Shown piece by piece: positions 26,210-33,289 of a DNA stretch of 64,000 nt. A model generated the notes under the pieces. That model did no database searches. It was given only the letters and a program-made list of their open reading frames with translations, and was not told where the DNA came from. Position 1 is the stretch's first letter; each line of letters starts with the position of its first letter. The stretch comes from Pelagimonas sp017744045 (lineage in GTDB: Bacteria; Pseudomonadota; Alphaproteobacteria; Rhodobacterales; Rhodobacteraceae). Location: NCBI RefSeq assembly GCF_017744045.1, contig NZ_JAGHRD010000013.1, one strand, 5' to 3'. The position numbers were made by a program, and so were the translations under genes.

Positions 26210-26641
26210 ATGATCGCGTGTCTTGGCCTCTTTGCCTCCGCATTGATTGCGGCGACCGTCTTGCCGATGCAATCCGAAGCCGTTCTTGTCGGGTTGCTTC
26301 TGGGCGAGGCACATTCTGTTGTTTGGCTGTTGGTCTTTGCCACAACGGGAAATGTGCTGGGGTCGCTGGTGAATTGGCTGCTGGGGTGTTTTGCCCTGCG
26401 TTTTCAAAACCGGCGCTGGTTTCCAGCATCCGAGGATCAACTGCACCGCGCAGAAGCGTGGTATCGCCGCTATGGGCGTTGGTCCTTGCTTGGCAGTTGG
26501 TTGCCGATTGTAGGGGATCCCCTGACGGTGATGGCCGGGATCTTGCGCGAACCTCTTTGGATGTTTTTGCTATTGGTGACGATTGCCAAGGCCGGGCGGT
26601 ATCTCGTCCTTGCAGCCGCGACCTTGTCCTGGATCGGCTGA
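26210..26641 (+). CDS. YqaA family membrane protein (SNARE-associated/DedA-like)
   Basis: A 143-residue inner-membrane protein with about four hydrophobic segments (IACLGLFASALIAATVLPM, AVLVGLLLGEAHSVVWLLVFAT, then the tail). The blocks GNVLGSLVNWLLGCFALRF and AEAWYRRYGRWSLLGSWLPIVGDPLTVMAGILRE match the VTT/DedA-type YqaA pattern. The VTT superfamily includes proteins that move lipids across membranes; the role of YqaA itself is not known. GGGAAAG lies five bases before the ATG. Convergent with the small-RNA array: the stop codon is 25 bases from the last hairpin. Confidence 0.8.
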   Translation: MIACLGLFASALIAATVLPMQSEAVLVGLLLGEAHSVVWLLVFATTGNVLGSLVNWLLGCFALRFQNRRWFPASEDQLHRAEAWYRRYGRWSLLGSWLPIVGDPLTVMAGILREPLWMFLLLVTIAKAGRYLVLAAATLSWIG

Positions 26642-26665
26642 ATCCCCCACCCTTCCAAAACGGAA

Positions 26666-26744
26666 AAACGGCGGCGCTCAGGGAGGAGGAGAGAGCGACC
26701 GCCGTTTCCAGTTTTTGAAAACCCCAAGGGAGGAGGAGATGGGG
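26666..26744 (-). ncRNA. CcsR/cuckoo-like small RNA, unit 6 (last)
   Basis: Read on the minus strand, a short hairpin (CCCCA/TGGGG, 26722-26744) is followed by a long hairpin (26666-26707, 14-15-bp stem). Both loops show CUCCUCCUCCC. The long stem runs into five T residues (minus strand), the only U-tract in the array, so this hairpin also ends the whole transcript. Confidence 0.8.
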
Positions 26745-26782
26745 CTCCAAATCAGGCGAGCCATTGAGGCTCTGAATTTTTG

Positions 26783-26851
26783 TGCGGTGACCTCAGGGAG
26801 GAGGAGAGAGGCCACCGCAATTATGAAAGGCCCAGGGAGGAGGAGAGGGCC
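26783..26851 (-). ncRNA. CcsR/cuckoo-like small RNA, unit 5
   Basis: Minus strand: short hairpin 26829-26851 (5-bp GGCCC/GGGCC) and long hairpin 26783-26819 (12-bp arms TGCGGTGACCTC/GAGGCCACCGCA with one mismatch). Both loops are UCUCCUCCUCCCU. The long arms nearly repeat those of unit 2, with compensating changes. Confidence 0.78.
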
Positions 26852-26886
26852 AGACATATCGTTGGGTCGTTTGACCCGAAGAGCGT

Positions 26887-26955
26887 GGCGGTGAGGCCGG
26901 GAGGAGGAGTGGCATCACCGCCGCTTTGAAGGGTCCAGGGAGGAGGAGAGGACCC
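26887..26955 (-). ncRNA. CcsR/cuckoo-like small RNA, unit 4
   Basis: Minus strand: short hairpin 26931-26955 (6-bp GGGTCC/GGACCC) and long hairpin 26887-26922 (GGCGGTGAGGCC/GGCATCACCGCC, one mismatch). The long-hairpin loop is one base shorter (ACUCCUCCUCCC) than the usual 13 bases. Confidence 0.78.
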
Positions 26956-26992
26956 AGCAAGGCGTTGGACCGTTCAGGTCCAAATTTGGGTT

Positions 26993-27059
26993 GCGGCGGC
27001 TCCAGGGAGGAGGAGAGGAGCCGCCGCGACTATGAAAGGCCCGGGAGGAGGAGTGGGCC
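26993..27059 (-). ncRNA. CcsR/cuckoo-like small RNA, unit 3
   Basis: Minus strand: short hairpin 27038-27059 (GGCCC/GGGCC, 12-base loop) and long hairpin 26993-27027, whose 11-bp stem GCGGCGGCTCC/GGAGCCGCCGC is perfect. Loops carry CUCCUCCUCCC. Confidence 0.78.
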
Positions 27060-27095
27060 AGACATGTCATGTGGACCACTTGGTCCGAAACTGGT

Positions 27096-27165
27096 TGCGG
27101 TGACCCCAGGGAGGAGGAGAGGGGCCACCGCATCTATGAAAGACCCAGGGAGGAGGAGAGGGTCT
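27096..27165 (-). ncRNA. CcsR/cuckoo-like small RNA, unit 2
   Basis: Minus strand: short hairpin 27141-27165 (6-bp AGACCC/GGGTCT) and long hairpin 27096-27132 (TGCGGTGACCCC/GGGGCCACCGCA, one mismatch). Loops are UCUCCUCCUCCCU. Confidence 0.78.
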
Positions 27166-27200
27166 GTCATGTCGTTGAGCCGTTCTGGCCCGAATTAGGC

Positions 27201-27270
27201 GGCGGCGGTATCAGGGAGGAGGAGAGATACCGTCGCCGAAGCCGCAAGACGCAGGGAGGAGGAGAGCGTC
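27201..27270 (-). ncRNA. CcsR/cuckoo-like small RNA, unit 1 (first)
   Basis: Minus strand: short hairpin 27248-27270 (GACGC/GCGTC), starting only 17 bases after the DUF1127 stop codon, then long hairpin 27201-27237 (GGCGGCGGTATC/GATACCGTCGCC, one G-U). Loops are UCUCCUCCUCCCU. The tight spacing argues for co-transcription with the DUF1127 gene. Confidence 0.8.
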
Positions 27271-27287
27271 AGGCGGTGTTCTATGTC

Positions 27288-27512
27288 TTAGACCTCGTAA
27301 GCGGCCTGATAGGCCACGCGGCGGATGATCGAACGGTTCAGACCCAGATCCGCCAGCTCGCGGTTGCTCAGGGTCTGCAGCTCGGTCAGGGTCTGGCGAT
27401 ACACTTTGCGACGCGCCAGACGCGCACGGATGTCGATCAGAAGGGTCGAAACACGTGCACCCAAACCGCTTTGGGCTGCTGTATCAGTGTGCGTTGCGTA
27501 TGCCATTTTCAT
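27288..27512 (-). CDS. DUF1127 protein, CcaF1-like
   Basis: A 74-residue basic protein (seven Arg in the middle). The C-terminal half reads YRQTLTELQTLSNRELADLGLNRSIIRRVAYQAAYEV, a full DUF1127 match. In R. sphaeroides a DUF1127 protein encoded just upstream of the CcsR sRNAs (CcaF1) was reported to bind RNA and affect sRNA maturation and RNA turnover; the same gene order here supports that role. Start: ATG 27512 (MKMAYAT) or ATG 27506 (MAYAT), both behind AAAGG. The small-RNA array follows 17 bases after the stop codon. An RpoH-like promoter lies upstream. Confidence 0.82.
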   Translation of the reverse strand: MKMAYATHTDTAAQSGLGARVSTLLIDIRARLARRKVYRQTLTELQTLSNRELADLGLNRSIIRRVAYQAAYEV

Positions 27513-27547
27513 CGTGCCTTTGTGGCTGTAGTGCTTGGTTGCGTTAA

Positions 27548-27575
27548 ACATGGGGGAAATGCTGCGACTGCACAA
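27548..27575 (-). promoter_or_regulatory. RpoH-like promoter of the DUF1127-sRNA operon
   Basis: On the minus strand TTGTGC (27575-27570) and CCCCATGT (27555-27548) are 14 bases apart. CCCCATGT is an exact fit to the CCCCATNT -10 box of heat-shock sigma factors, and the -35 keeps the TTG core. Transcription would start near 27540, about 28 bases before the ATG. RpoHI/RpoHII control is known for the R. sphaeroides counterpart. Confidence 0.6.
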
Positions 27576-27727
27576 TGGCTGTCAAAGCATTGCTGCTATG
27601 CAGAAAATGCATGAGAAACGTCGGGTAACCTTCACAAAACGCCTTAGCTTTGAGCTAAGTGATGTTCTGGGTTGCACACAGTTGGGGGTGACGCCAGTTA
27701 AAGGTGCATCAGAAACGGAGAATTCGC

Positions 27728-28789
27728 ATGAGTGACATGAAATCCGCGATTCGAGAGGCCCTGGCCCGGCTCGAATTGCCTGATGGCGGAAACCTGCATT
27801 CCAGAGATATGATTCGTGCTTTGACGGTCGAAGGCGGCAATGTGCGCTTTGTTATCGAAGCACCGAATCCGGAAATCGCCCGCCATATGGAGCCACTGCG
27901 CAAAGCAGCAGAGGCGGCGGTTGCTCAGGTTCAGGGGGTCAGTTCGGTCAGCGCGGTTTTGACGGCCGAGGCGAAATCTCCGCCACCACAGTTGAAAATG
28001 GGCGGGCATCCCAAGCCGCAAGAAGGGGTGATGAAACCTGCCGGGGTGAAAACGCTGCTGGCGATTGGGTCCGGCAAAGGTGGTGTTGGTAAATCTACCG
28101 TGTCCTCGAACCTCGCCGTGGCCCTTGCCCGTGCTGGTAAAAAGGTCGGGTTGCTGGATGCGGATATTCATGGCCCATCGCAGCCGCGCATGTTTGGCCT
28201 GACCGACAAACCCGCCAGCCCGGATGGCAAAACGATCATCCCGCTTAAGGCGCATGGCGTCACCGTTATGTCTATCGGCTCCATGCTGGCCGAGGAAAAG
28301 GCCGTGGTGTGGCGCGGTCCGATGTTGATGGGGGCGCTGCAGCAGATGTTAATGCAGGTCGAATGGGGCGAACTGGACGTGCTGATCGTCGATTTGCCGC
28401 CCGGCACCGGTGATGTGCAACTGTCGCTCTGCCAAAAATCCGAGGTCGCTGGTGCTATTGTGGTCAGCACCCCGCAGGATGTCGCCCTGATTGATGCACG
28501 CAAAGCGCTGGATGCCTTTGCGACGCTCAAAACGCCGGTCCTTGGCCTGATCGAAAACATGGCAGTCTTTGTTTGCCCCCATTGCGGCGGCGAGAGCCAT
28601 ATCTTTGGCCATAACGGCGTGTCGCAAGAGGCGGAGAAACTGGGCGTTCCGCTGCTGGCGCAATTGCCCATCGATCTCGACACCCGTTTGGGCGGAGATG
28701 GCGGCACGCCAATCGCCACAGGGGAAAGCGATATGGCCAAAGCCTATGGCCAGCTTGCGGATCGTCTGATTCAGGGCGGGATTGTGTAG
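27728..28789 (+). CDS. mrp: Mrp/NBP35 family Fe-S cluster carrier ATPase
   Basis: A 353-residue cytosolic P-loop ATPase that carries and transfers [4Fe-4S] clusters. Residues 3-80 form the DUF59/MIP18-like N-terminal domain. The deviant Walker A is GSGKGGVGKST (114-124), with DADIHGPSQPRMFG and DLPPGTGDVQLSL as further Mrp blocks. The bridging-cluster CxxC motif is CPHCGG near residue 290. The ATG at 27728 has GGAG eight bases upstream; an earlier in-frame ATG at 27704 lacks one. Divergent from the DUF1127 gene. Confidence 0.92.
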   Translation: MSDMKSAIREALARLELPDGGNLHSRDMIRALTVEGGNVRFVIEAPNPEIARHMEPLRKAAEAAVAQVQGVSSVSAVLTAEAKSPPPQLKMGGHPKPQEGVMKPAGVKTLLAIGSGKGGVGKSTVSSNLAVALARAGKKVGLLDADIHGPSQPRMFGLTDKPASPDGKTIIPLKAHGVTVMSIGSMLAEEKAVVWRGPMLMGALQQMLMQVEWGELDVLIVDLPPGTGDVQLSLCQKSEVAGAIVVSTPQDVALIDARKALDAFATLKTPVLGLIENMAVFVCPHCGGESHIFGHNGVSQEAEKLGVPLLAQLPIDLDTRLGGDGGTPIATGESDMAKAYGQLADRLIQGGIV

Positions 28790-28807
28790 GGCCGTGTGGC
28801 TCAGATC

Positions 28808-29947
28808 CTAGGATTTGAGCTGCAAAAACAGATCCGTTACCAAGGCAGCCGGATCGACATTGACCGTGCGTGCATGGCGCGCCCGGTCGCTGGCTTGTCC
28901 GGCGATGGTTGCCCAGTGACGCCCCGTATGCGCATCCGGCGAGAGCCGCGCCAGAATGCCTGCTTCTTTCGGAGCGGCTTCGTTCAGCGGGGGCTGGCCT
29001 GTAACGCCTGTGCGGGCCAAGCGCGCGGTCGCCTGATCGACAAGGGTCAGCAAAAGATCCAGTCGCGCTTCTTTGCCTTTGCCGGCGCAGCTTTCAGACA
29101 GAGCCAAGAGCCGTGGCCGGTCGAAATTGGGCAGGCTGCCGAGAACTGACAGGATCTCATTATATAATGGCAGGCCGTCGAGATTGATCAGGCGCAGGGC
29201 TTCGCCAACCGACCCCTGTGAAAGCTCGGTGAGCGCAGCAGCATCTTGTGGCGCGACATGGGCATCCGCCTGCGCCAGTGCCTCGGACATGTCCTCGGGC
29301 GATAAGGGCCCCAGACGCAGCACGCGACAGCGCGACCGGATCGTCGGCAATAAGCGCGCTGGTTGGTGACTGATCAGAATAAGCGTGGTGTTCGCGGGTG
29401 GCTCTTCGAGCATTTTTAGAATGGCGTTTGCGGCCTGAACGTTCAGCTCATCCGCGCTGTCGACAATCACCACGCGTCGTCCACCATCTGCCGCCGACAG
29501 CGAAAAGAAATGGCCGAGTTTACGCACTTCGTTGACGCGGATTTCGGCGGCGAACCGGCCCTCGGCCAGGGCCTTGGCCTGATCGCTTTCAGAACTGCCC
29601 GCACCGCCGCGCCGCAACAGGAACAGGCCGGGTTCAGACAAAGCCAAAATGCGATGCGATACAGGATGATCCGGTGAAATATCCAGGTTGTCGGGCGGGG
29701 GCGGGGCCCCAAACATGTCATCCTCCGCCGGCGGCGTGGCCAACAGGAACCGCGCAATGCGCCAGGCCAGAGTTGCCTTGCCCACCCCGCGCGGGCCGGT
29801 CAGCAGCCAACCATGATGCAAGCGGTCCGAGTTGAAGGCGGTCAGAAAGTCCTCTTCGGCGGCCTGTTGTCCAATCAGGCGCAGGGTTTCGCGCGGATGC
29901 GGAGCCCCTTCGATACGATCCGGTTCGGGAAGTGGGGCATCGCTCAT
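28808..29947 (-). CDS. holB: DNA polymerase III subunit delta'
   Basis: A 379-residue AAA+ clamp-loader subunit. The N-terminal half has GWLLTGPRGVGKATLAWRIARFL (Walker A-like) and VVIVDSADELNVQAANAILKMLEEPPANTTLILISHQPARLLPTIRSRCRVLRL, the usual delta' signature with the SRC sensor. A zinc module with CxC...C is not apparent, which is common in alphaproteobacteria. Its ATG overlaps the tmk stop region by four bases (ATGA), so it is translated with tmk. The order dacC-tmk-holB is standard in this family. Confidence 0.92.
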   Translation of the reverse strand: MSDAPLPEPDRIEGAPHPRETLRLIGQQAAEEDFLTAFNSDRLHHGWLLTGPRGVGKATLAWRIARFLLATPPAEDDMFGAPPPPDNLDISPDHPVSHRILALSEPGLFLLRRGGAGSSESDQAKALAEGRFAAEIRVNEVRKLGHFFSLSAADGGRRVVIVDSADELNVQAANAILKMLEEPPANTTLILISHQPARLLPTIRSRCRVLRLGPLSPEDMSEALAQADAHVAPQDAAALTELSQGSVGEALRLINLDGLPLYNEILSVLGSLPNFDRPRLLALSESCAGKGKEARLDLLLTLVDQATARLARTGVTGQPPLNEAAPKEAGILARLSPDAHTGRHWATIAGQASDRARHARTVNVDPAALVTDLFLQLKS

Positions 29948-30582
29948 GGCAGGCGCGCCTTGATCCGGTCGAGAACGTCAGCCGCAATGTCTTCGATCCC
30001 GCGCGCGGCATCGATCACCTCGAAGCGGGGGGCAAATTCCTGTGACAAGGCAAGGAATCCGGCCCGCATTTTTTCCTGCAAGCCAACGCCGAAATCCTCG
30101 AACCGTTCTTCGACCGTCGCGCGCGACTTGGCCCGCGCAAGACCCGCCGCCGGGTCCATATCAAAGAGCAGGGTCACATCAGGTTCCTGCCCAATCATCA
30201 ACTCATGCAAAGCGTCAACCTTGGCCCGCAGATCACCACGCGACAGGCCCTGATACATGCGGGTGCTGTCGGCAAAACGGTCGCAAATCACCACCTTGCC
30301 TGCAGCCAAAGCCGGGCGGATTGTTCGTTCCAGATGATCGCGGCGCGCGGCTGTGAACAACAGCAGTTCCGTCTCGGCAGACCAGCGATCAGGATCGCCC
30401 TGCAAAACAAGCGCGCGAATTTCCTCAGCCCCCGGGCTGCCACCCGGTTCGCGGGTCAACACAACGTCGCGCCCGTCTTGTTCCAACGCTTGCGCCAACA
30501 TGCGCGCCTGGGTGGATTTTCCCGATCCGTCAATGCCTTCAAAGCTGATGAACAGCCCCGATGCGCCGTTTGAAGTCGTCAC
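29944..30582 (-). CDS. tmk: Thymidylate kinase
   Basis: A 212-residue enzyme phosphorylating dTMP to dTDP. The P-loop is FEGIDGSGKSTQ (about 14-25), with the DR(Y/F)xxS-like motif VICDRFADSTRMYQG and a LID region rich in Arg. Start and stop overlap neighbours by four bases on each side (ATGA), so dacC, tmk and holB form a tight operon. Length is normal. Confidence 0.95.
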   Translation of the reverse strand: MTTSNGASGLFISFEGIDGSGKSTQARMLAQALEQDGRDVVLTREPGGSPGAEEIRALVLQGDPDRWSAETELLLFTAARRDHLERTIRPALAAGKVVICDRFADSTRMYQGLSRGDLRAKVDALHELMIGQEPDVTLLFDMDPAAGLARAKSRATVEERFEDFGVGLQEKMRAGFLALSQEFAPRFEVIDAARGIEDIAADVLDRIKARLP

Positions 30583-31748
30583 ATCTGCTCCTTTGGACCG
30601 TCCTGCAAACGTTTCAACAGAACCTGGGACACGGTCAGCATCCGATCCATGAAACCACCCCCGGCAACGGCCTTTTCAGCGACCAGAGGTACGCGGGTTT
30701 CTGGCAGTCCTTCGGGGCTGATGATTAGTTCGGCAAGCTTTTGCCCTTGCTCAACAGGCGCTTCTATCGGGCCGGTATACACAACCTCAGCCGTGACGCC
30801 GCCCAATGGGTTGACCGGCAAAAGCAAGGTGATGTCTTTGGTTGAAACCAAACCGACCTTATCCTCAGCCCCAAGCCAGATATCTGCATCGGCGACGGCC
30901 TTGTCCTTGGTCACAATGGTTTGTTCGGCAAACTGGCGAAAGGCCCAGTTGACGATCGCCTCGGATTCCTCGGCCCGGGCGCGTTCGCTGTCCAGGCCCG
31001 TGATGGCAAAGATCACGCGGCGGTCGCCATTATTAGCCGAGCCAACCAACCCGTAACCTGCCTCACGCGTGTGGCCGGTTTTCAATCCATCCGCGCCAAT
31101 CCCAAGCGCCAACAAGGGGTTGCGGTTTTTGACATTGCCCGGTGCGCGCCCATCAAAGGCAAAGGTTTTTTCCGAGAACATCGGGTAATGTTCTGGGAAA
31201 TCCTTGATCAGTCGCGACGCCAAGAGCACAAGATCGCGCATCGACATGACATGACCATCCGCAGGCCAGCCCGACGCATTGCGGAAACTGGAGCTTGTCA
31301 TGCCCAATTGCTGCGCGCGCTGCGTCATCAGTTGGGCAAAGCCTCGCTCGGTTCCGTTCGGGCTCAGGGTTTCAGCAATCACCGCGCAGGCATCATTGCC
31401 CGACAACACGATAATGCCGCGCAGCAGATCTTCGACTTTGACGCGGTCGGTGGTGTCCAGAAACATGGTCGAGCCACCATAAGACATGGCGTGGCTCGAC
31501 ACCGGCAGTTTTTCTTCCATGCGCAGACGGCCATCACGAATGGCCTCAAACGCGAGGTAAAGCGTCATCAATTTGGACATCGATGCGGGGGGTAGGGCTT
31601 CGTCGGCGCGTTTGGCCAGCAAAACAGTGCCTGTGGTCTGATCAAGAACAAATGCCGCCTTGGCGCGCGTGTCAAAAGCCGAGGCAGGCACAGCAAGAAG
31701 CGCAAAAACAGCGGCGCTGGCCAACAGGCGACGGGGCAAAAAGCTCAT
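30579..31748 (-). CDS. dacC: D-alanyl-D-alanine carboxypeptidase (PBP5/6 type)
   Basis: A 389-residue penicillin-binding protein trimming pentapeptide side chains of peptidoglycan. It has a signal peptide (LLASAAVFALLAVPASA), the SxxK motif SMSK (56-59), the SxN motif SGN in IVLSGNDACAV, and the KTG motif in LKTGHTREAGYG. The C-terminal third is the beta-domain, ending in a helix (MDRMLTVSQVLLKRLQDG) that could attach the protein to the membrane. The ATG at 31748 follows AGGAG and starts the signal peptide; the reading to 31772 is not needed. Symbol by family analogy (dacA/dacC group). Confidence 0.9.
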   Translation of the reverse strand: MSFLPRRLLASAAVFALLAVPASAFDTRAKAAFVLDQTTGTVLLAKRADEALPPASMSKLMTLYLAFEAIRDGRLRMEEKLPVSSHAMSYGGSTMFLDTTDRVKVEDLLRGIIVLSGNDACAVIAETLSPNGTERGFAQLMTQRAQQLGMTSSSFRNASGWPADGHVMSMRDLVLLASRLIKDFPEHYPMFSEKTFAFDGRAPGNVKNRNPLLALGIGADGLKTGHTREAGYGLVGSANNGDRRVIFAITGLDSERARAEESEAIVNWAFRQFAEQTIVTKDKAVADADIWLGAEDKVGLVSTKDITLLLPVNPLGGVTAEVVYTGPIEAPVEQGQKLAELIISPEGLPETRVPLVAEKAVAGGGFMDRMLTVSQVLLKRLQDGPKEQM

Positions 31749-31901
31749 GAAAGACAGCTCCTGTCCAAACAAATGGGTCCAAAGACAACACGGGCAATCA
31801 GGATGAACGTAAAGCCCGTTGAAATCCGGATGGCTCCGGTGCCATGGGCGTGTGATTCAGCCAATCGCTTGCGCTTTGTCACTTTGTTTATTGCGCGAAT
31901 G

Positions 31902-31921
31902 GGGCGGGGTGTCACCCGCCC
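31902..31921. terminator. Hairpin between the SPOR gene and dacC
   Basis: GGGCGGG (31902-31908) and CCCGCCC (31915-31921) form a perfect 7-bp stem with a 6-base loop in the 241-base gap. It may attenuate read-through from the SPOR gene into dacC. I see no convincing gene in this gap. Confidence 0.4.
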
Positions 31922-31989
31922 GCCCATGCTCTTCTGCATTTTTTTGCCGATACTTTGCCGATACAAGGAAAAGCAGCACCGCTATTGGA

Positions 31990-32877
31990 TTAATGCGTCA
32001 CCGCATAGGCGTCGGTAAACCCGGTGCCTTTGATCTTTTTCAGCAGGGCTTGCAGCTCTGGCTTGTCCTGAGCTGGGCCAACAACAACGCGCCAAAATTT
32101 CTTACCGTTCGAGCTTTGCTCTTTTACAGTTGGAACCATGCCTTCTTGGCGCATGGCCGTGGCCGTGTTGCGCGCGTTTTGTTCAACGCTGAAGATGCCG
32201 ATCTGAATGAACGGTTTCGACAGGGAGGATGCAGGTTTGGCCGCTGGTGCCGCCGGAGCCGCGGTTGGTGCCAAAGAGGCGGTTTCAATGGCTTTGCTGG
32301 CACCATCGAGAACCGGATCAAGCGTGCCCTCGCTGATTTCCGGCGCAGCGGGCATGGCCGCTGCTGCGCTTTCAGCTTGGGGCATGGGCTCGTCAATAGA
32401 GACTTCTTCGCGGCGCAGGGCGACAACGTTCAAGTTTGTCGGCTGACCGGCCAAGATCCCCAAGGCCGCAGCGGCGTCTGACGAGACTTGCAAGCGCGGT
32501 CCAGGGGATTGACGTTCGCGGCGAAACAGTGCTCCGATCACGAATTTCCCATTGGCTTCGTTGCGAATAATTGCTCGTTCCGGGTCGGTTACATCCGGAT
32601 GCGCCACCCAGACACCACCCAGCGACGGGCGACCATCCCAAAGGCCGGCTTCGGTGGCTTGGAATATGTCCGGTGCCTCGACATCGCGTTCTGTCGTTGC
32701 GCCAGATGTCGCTGCGCGCGCCACCAGATCCTCGCTGCCGCCCGCTTTGGGTTGCAGGAAACCGGGCATTTGGCCGTCGGCGCAAGCCGAAAGCAGCAAA
32801 AAGCTTGTTAGCGCAACAGTCGCGCGCAGAATCCGGTTATATTTGGGCGAAATTTTCCCGCTCATGCCGTGCCTCAT
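31990..32877 (-). CDS. SPOR-domain lipoprotein
   Basis: A 295-residue protein with a lipoprotein signal (VALTSFLLLSAC, Cys about residue 32). The middle (about 68-145: WDGRPSLGGVWVAHPDVTDPERAIIRNEANGKFVIGALF) resembles the double-psi-beta-barrel part of RlpA-type proteins, though the usual catalytic residues are not obvious. A low-complexity Ala/Pro linker follows, then a C-terminal SPOR domain (FIQIGIFSVEQNARNTATAMRQEG...WRVVVGPAQDKPELQALLKKIKGTGF) that binds denuded septal peptidoglycan. Likely a cell-division or envelope protein expressed with dacC downstream. Start ATG 32877 or 32865. Confidence 0.78.
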   Translation of the reverse strand: MRHGMSGKISPKYNRILRATVALTSFLLLSACADGQMPGFLQPKAGGSEDLVARAATSGATTERDVEAPDIFQATEAGLWDGRPSLGGVWVAHPDVTDPERAIIRNEANGKFVIGALFRRERQSPGPRLQVSSDAAAALGILAGQPTNLNVVALRREEVSIDEPMPQAESAAAAMPAAPEISEGTLDPVLDGASKAIETASLAPTAAPAAPAAKPASSLSKPFIQIGIFSVEQNARNTATAMRQEGMVPTVKEQSSNGKKFWRVVVGPAQDKPELQALLKKIKGTGFTDAYAVTH

Positions 32878-33079
32878 GCCTGTGTTTGCGCGGGCGTTGC
32901 CGCACTGTTTAGCCGGATTTTCCGGTCTTTTACTGCCTCAAACGGGCTCTTTTGGCCCATATTTGGGTTCACATTAACCTGTTGAGGCTCATATGAAAAG
33001 CCTGCAGTTTATCAATCGGCAGATTTTCCCGCATTGGTACTTTTAGAATCGCAAAGGCCTGTCTAAAGAGGTCGAACGC

Positions 33080-33169
33080 GGAGGTTTGGCAGAGTGGTCG
33101 AATGCACCGGTCTTGAAAACCGGCGAGGGTGAAAGTCCTCCCAGGGTTCGAATCCCTGAGCCTCCGCCA
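33080..33169 (+). tRNA. tRNA-Ser (anticodon UGA)
   Basis: A 90-base class II tRNA. The acceptor GGAGGTT pairs with AGCCTCC (one G-U), CCA is encoded at 33167-33169, the anticodon arm is CCGGT-CTTGAAA-ACCGG with TGA as anticodon, a long variable arm (GCGAGGGTGAAAGTCCTCCC) marks tRNA-Ser, and the T-arm carries GGTTCGAATCC. It reads UCA and, by wobble, UCG codons. Confidence 0.96.
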
Positions 33170-33289
33170 CTTCTAATTGCATCATGTTTTCTTGAGCAGG
33201 AATGTCGCTGGCCAAGTTGAGCAGTCGCTTCATGAGAGGGCGTTTGCTATGGACACAGCCCTTATCTGCCTTCTTTAATGTGCCGTCTG

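Larger units (their letters stand above)
26666..27270 (-). repeat. Tandem array of 12 CCUCCUCCC-loop hairpins (six ~105-bp units)
   Basis: GGGAGGAGGAG occurs 12 times on the plus strand, each time flanked by arms complementary to each other but different from copy to copy. Long and short stems alternate strictly. Unit-to-unit distances are 104-107 bp, with 8-14 bases between partners in a unit and 35-38 bases between units. Each of the five linkers holds its own small hairpin (26758-26772, 26864-26877, 26965-26983, 27073-27086, 27177-27191) without the motif. Constant loops with covarying stems show selection on RNA structure. The arrangement matches the DUF1127-CcsR locus known from Rhodobacter sphaeroides, which has four sRNAs. 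Confidence 0.85.

Noticed and set aside
26666..27270. Regularly spaced repeats, at first sight CRISPR-like
   Set aside because: The constant part is only 11-13 bases, the flanks are complementary arms rather than unique spacers, the spacing alternates, and no cas gene is near. A hairpin sRNA array explains it better.
31745..31966. 73-codon minus-strand open frame between the SPOR gene and dacC
   Set aside because: No ribosome-binding site, overlaps the hairpin at 31902-31921 and the dacC leader, and has no recognisable domain. Left unannotated.
33170..33289. Possible integration remnant after tRNA-Ser
   Set aside because: tRNA genes are frequent attachment sites, but no integrase, direct repeat of the tRNA 3' end or foreign gene was seen downstream.
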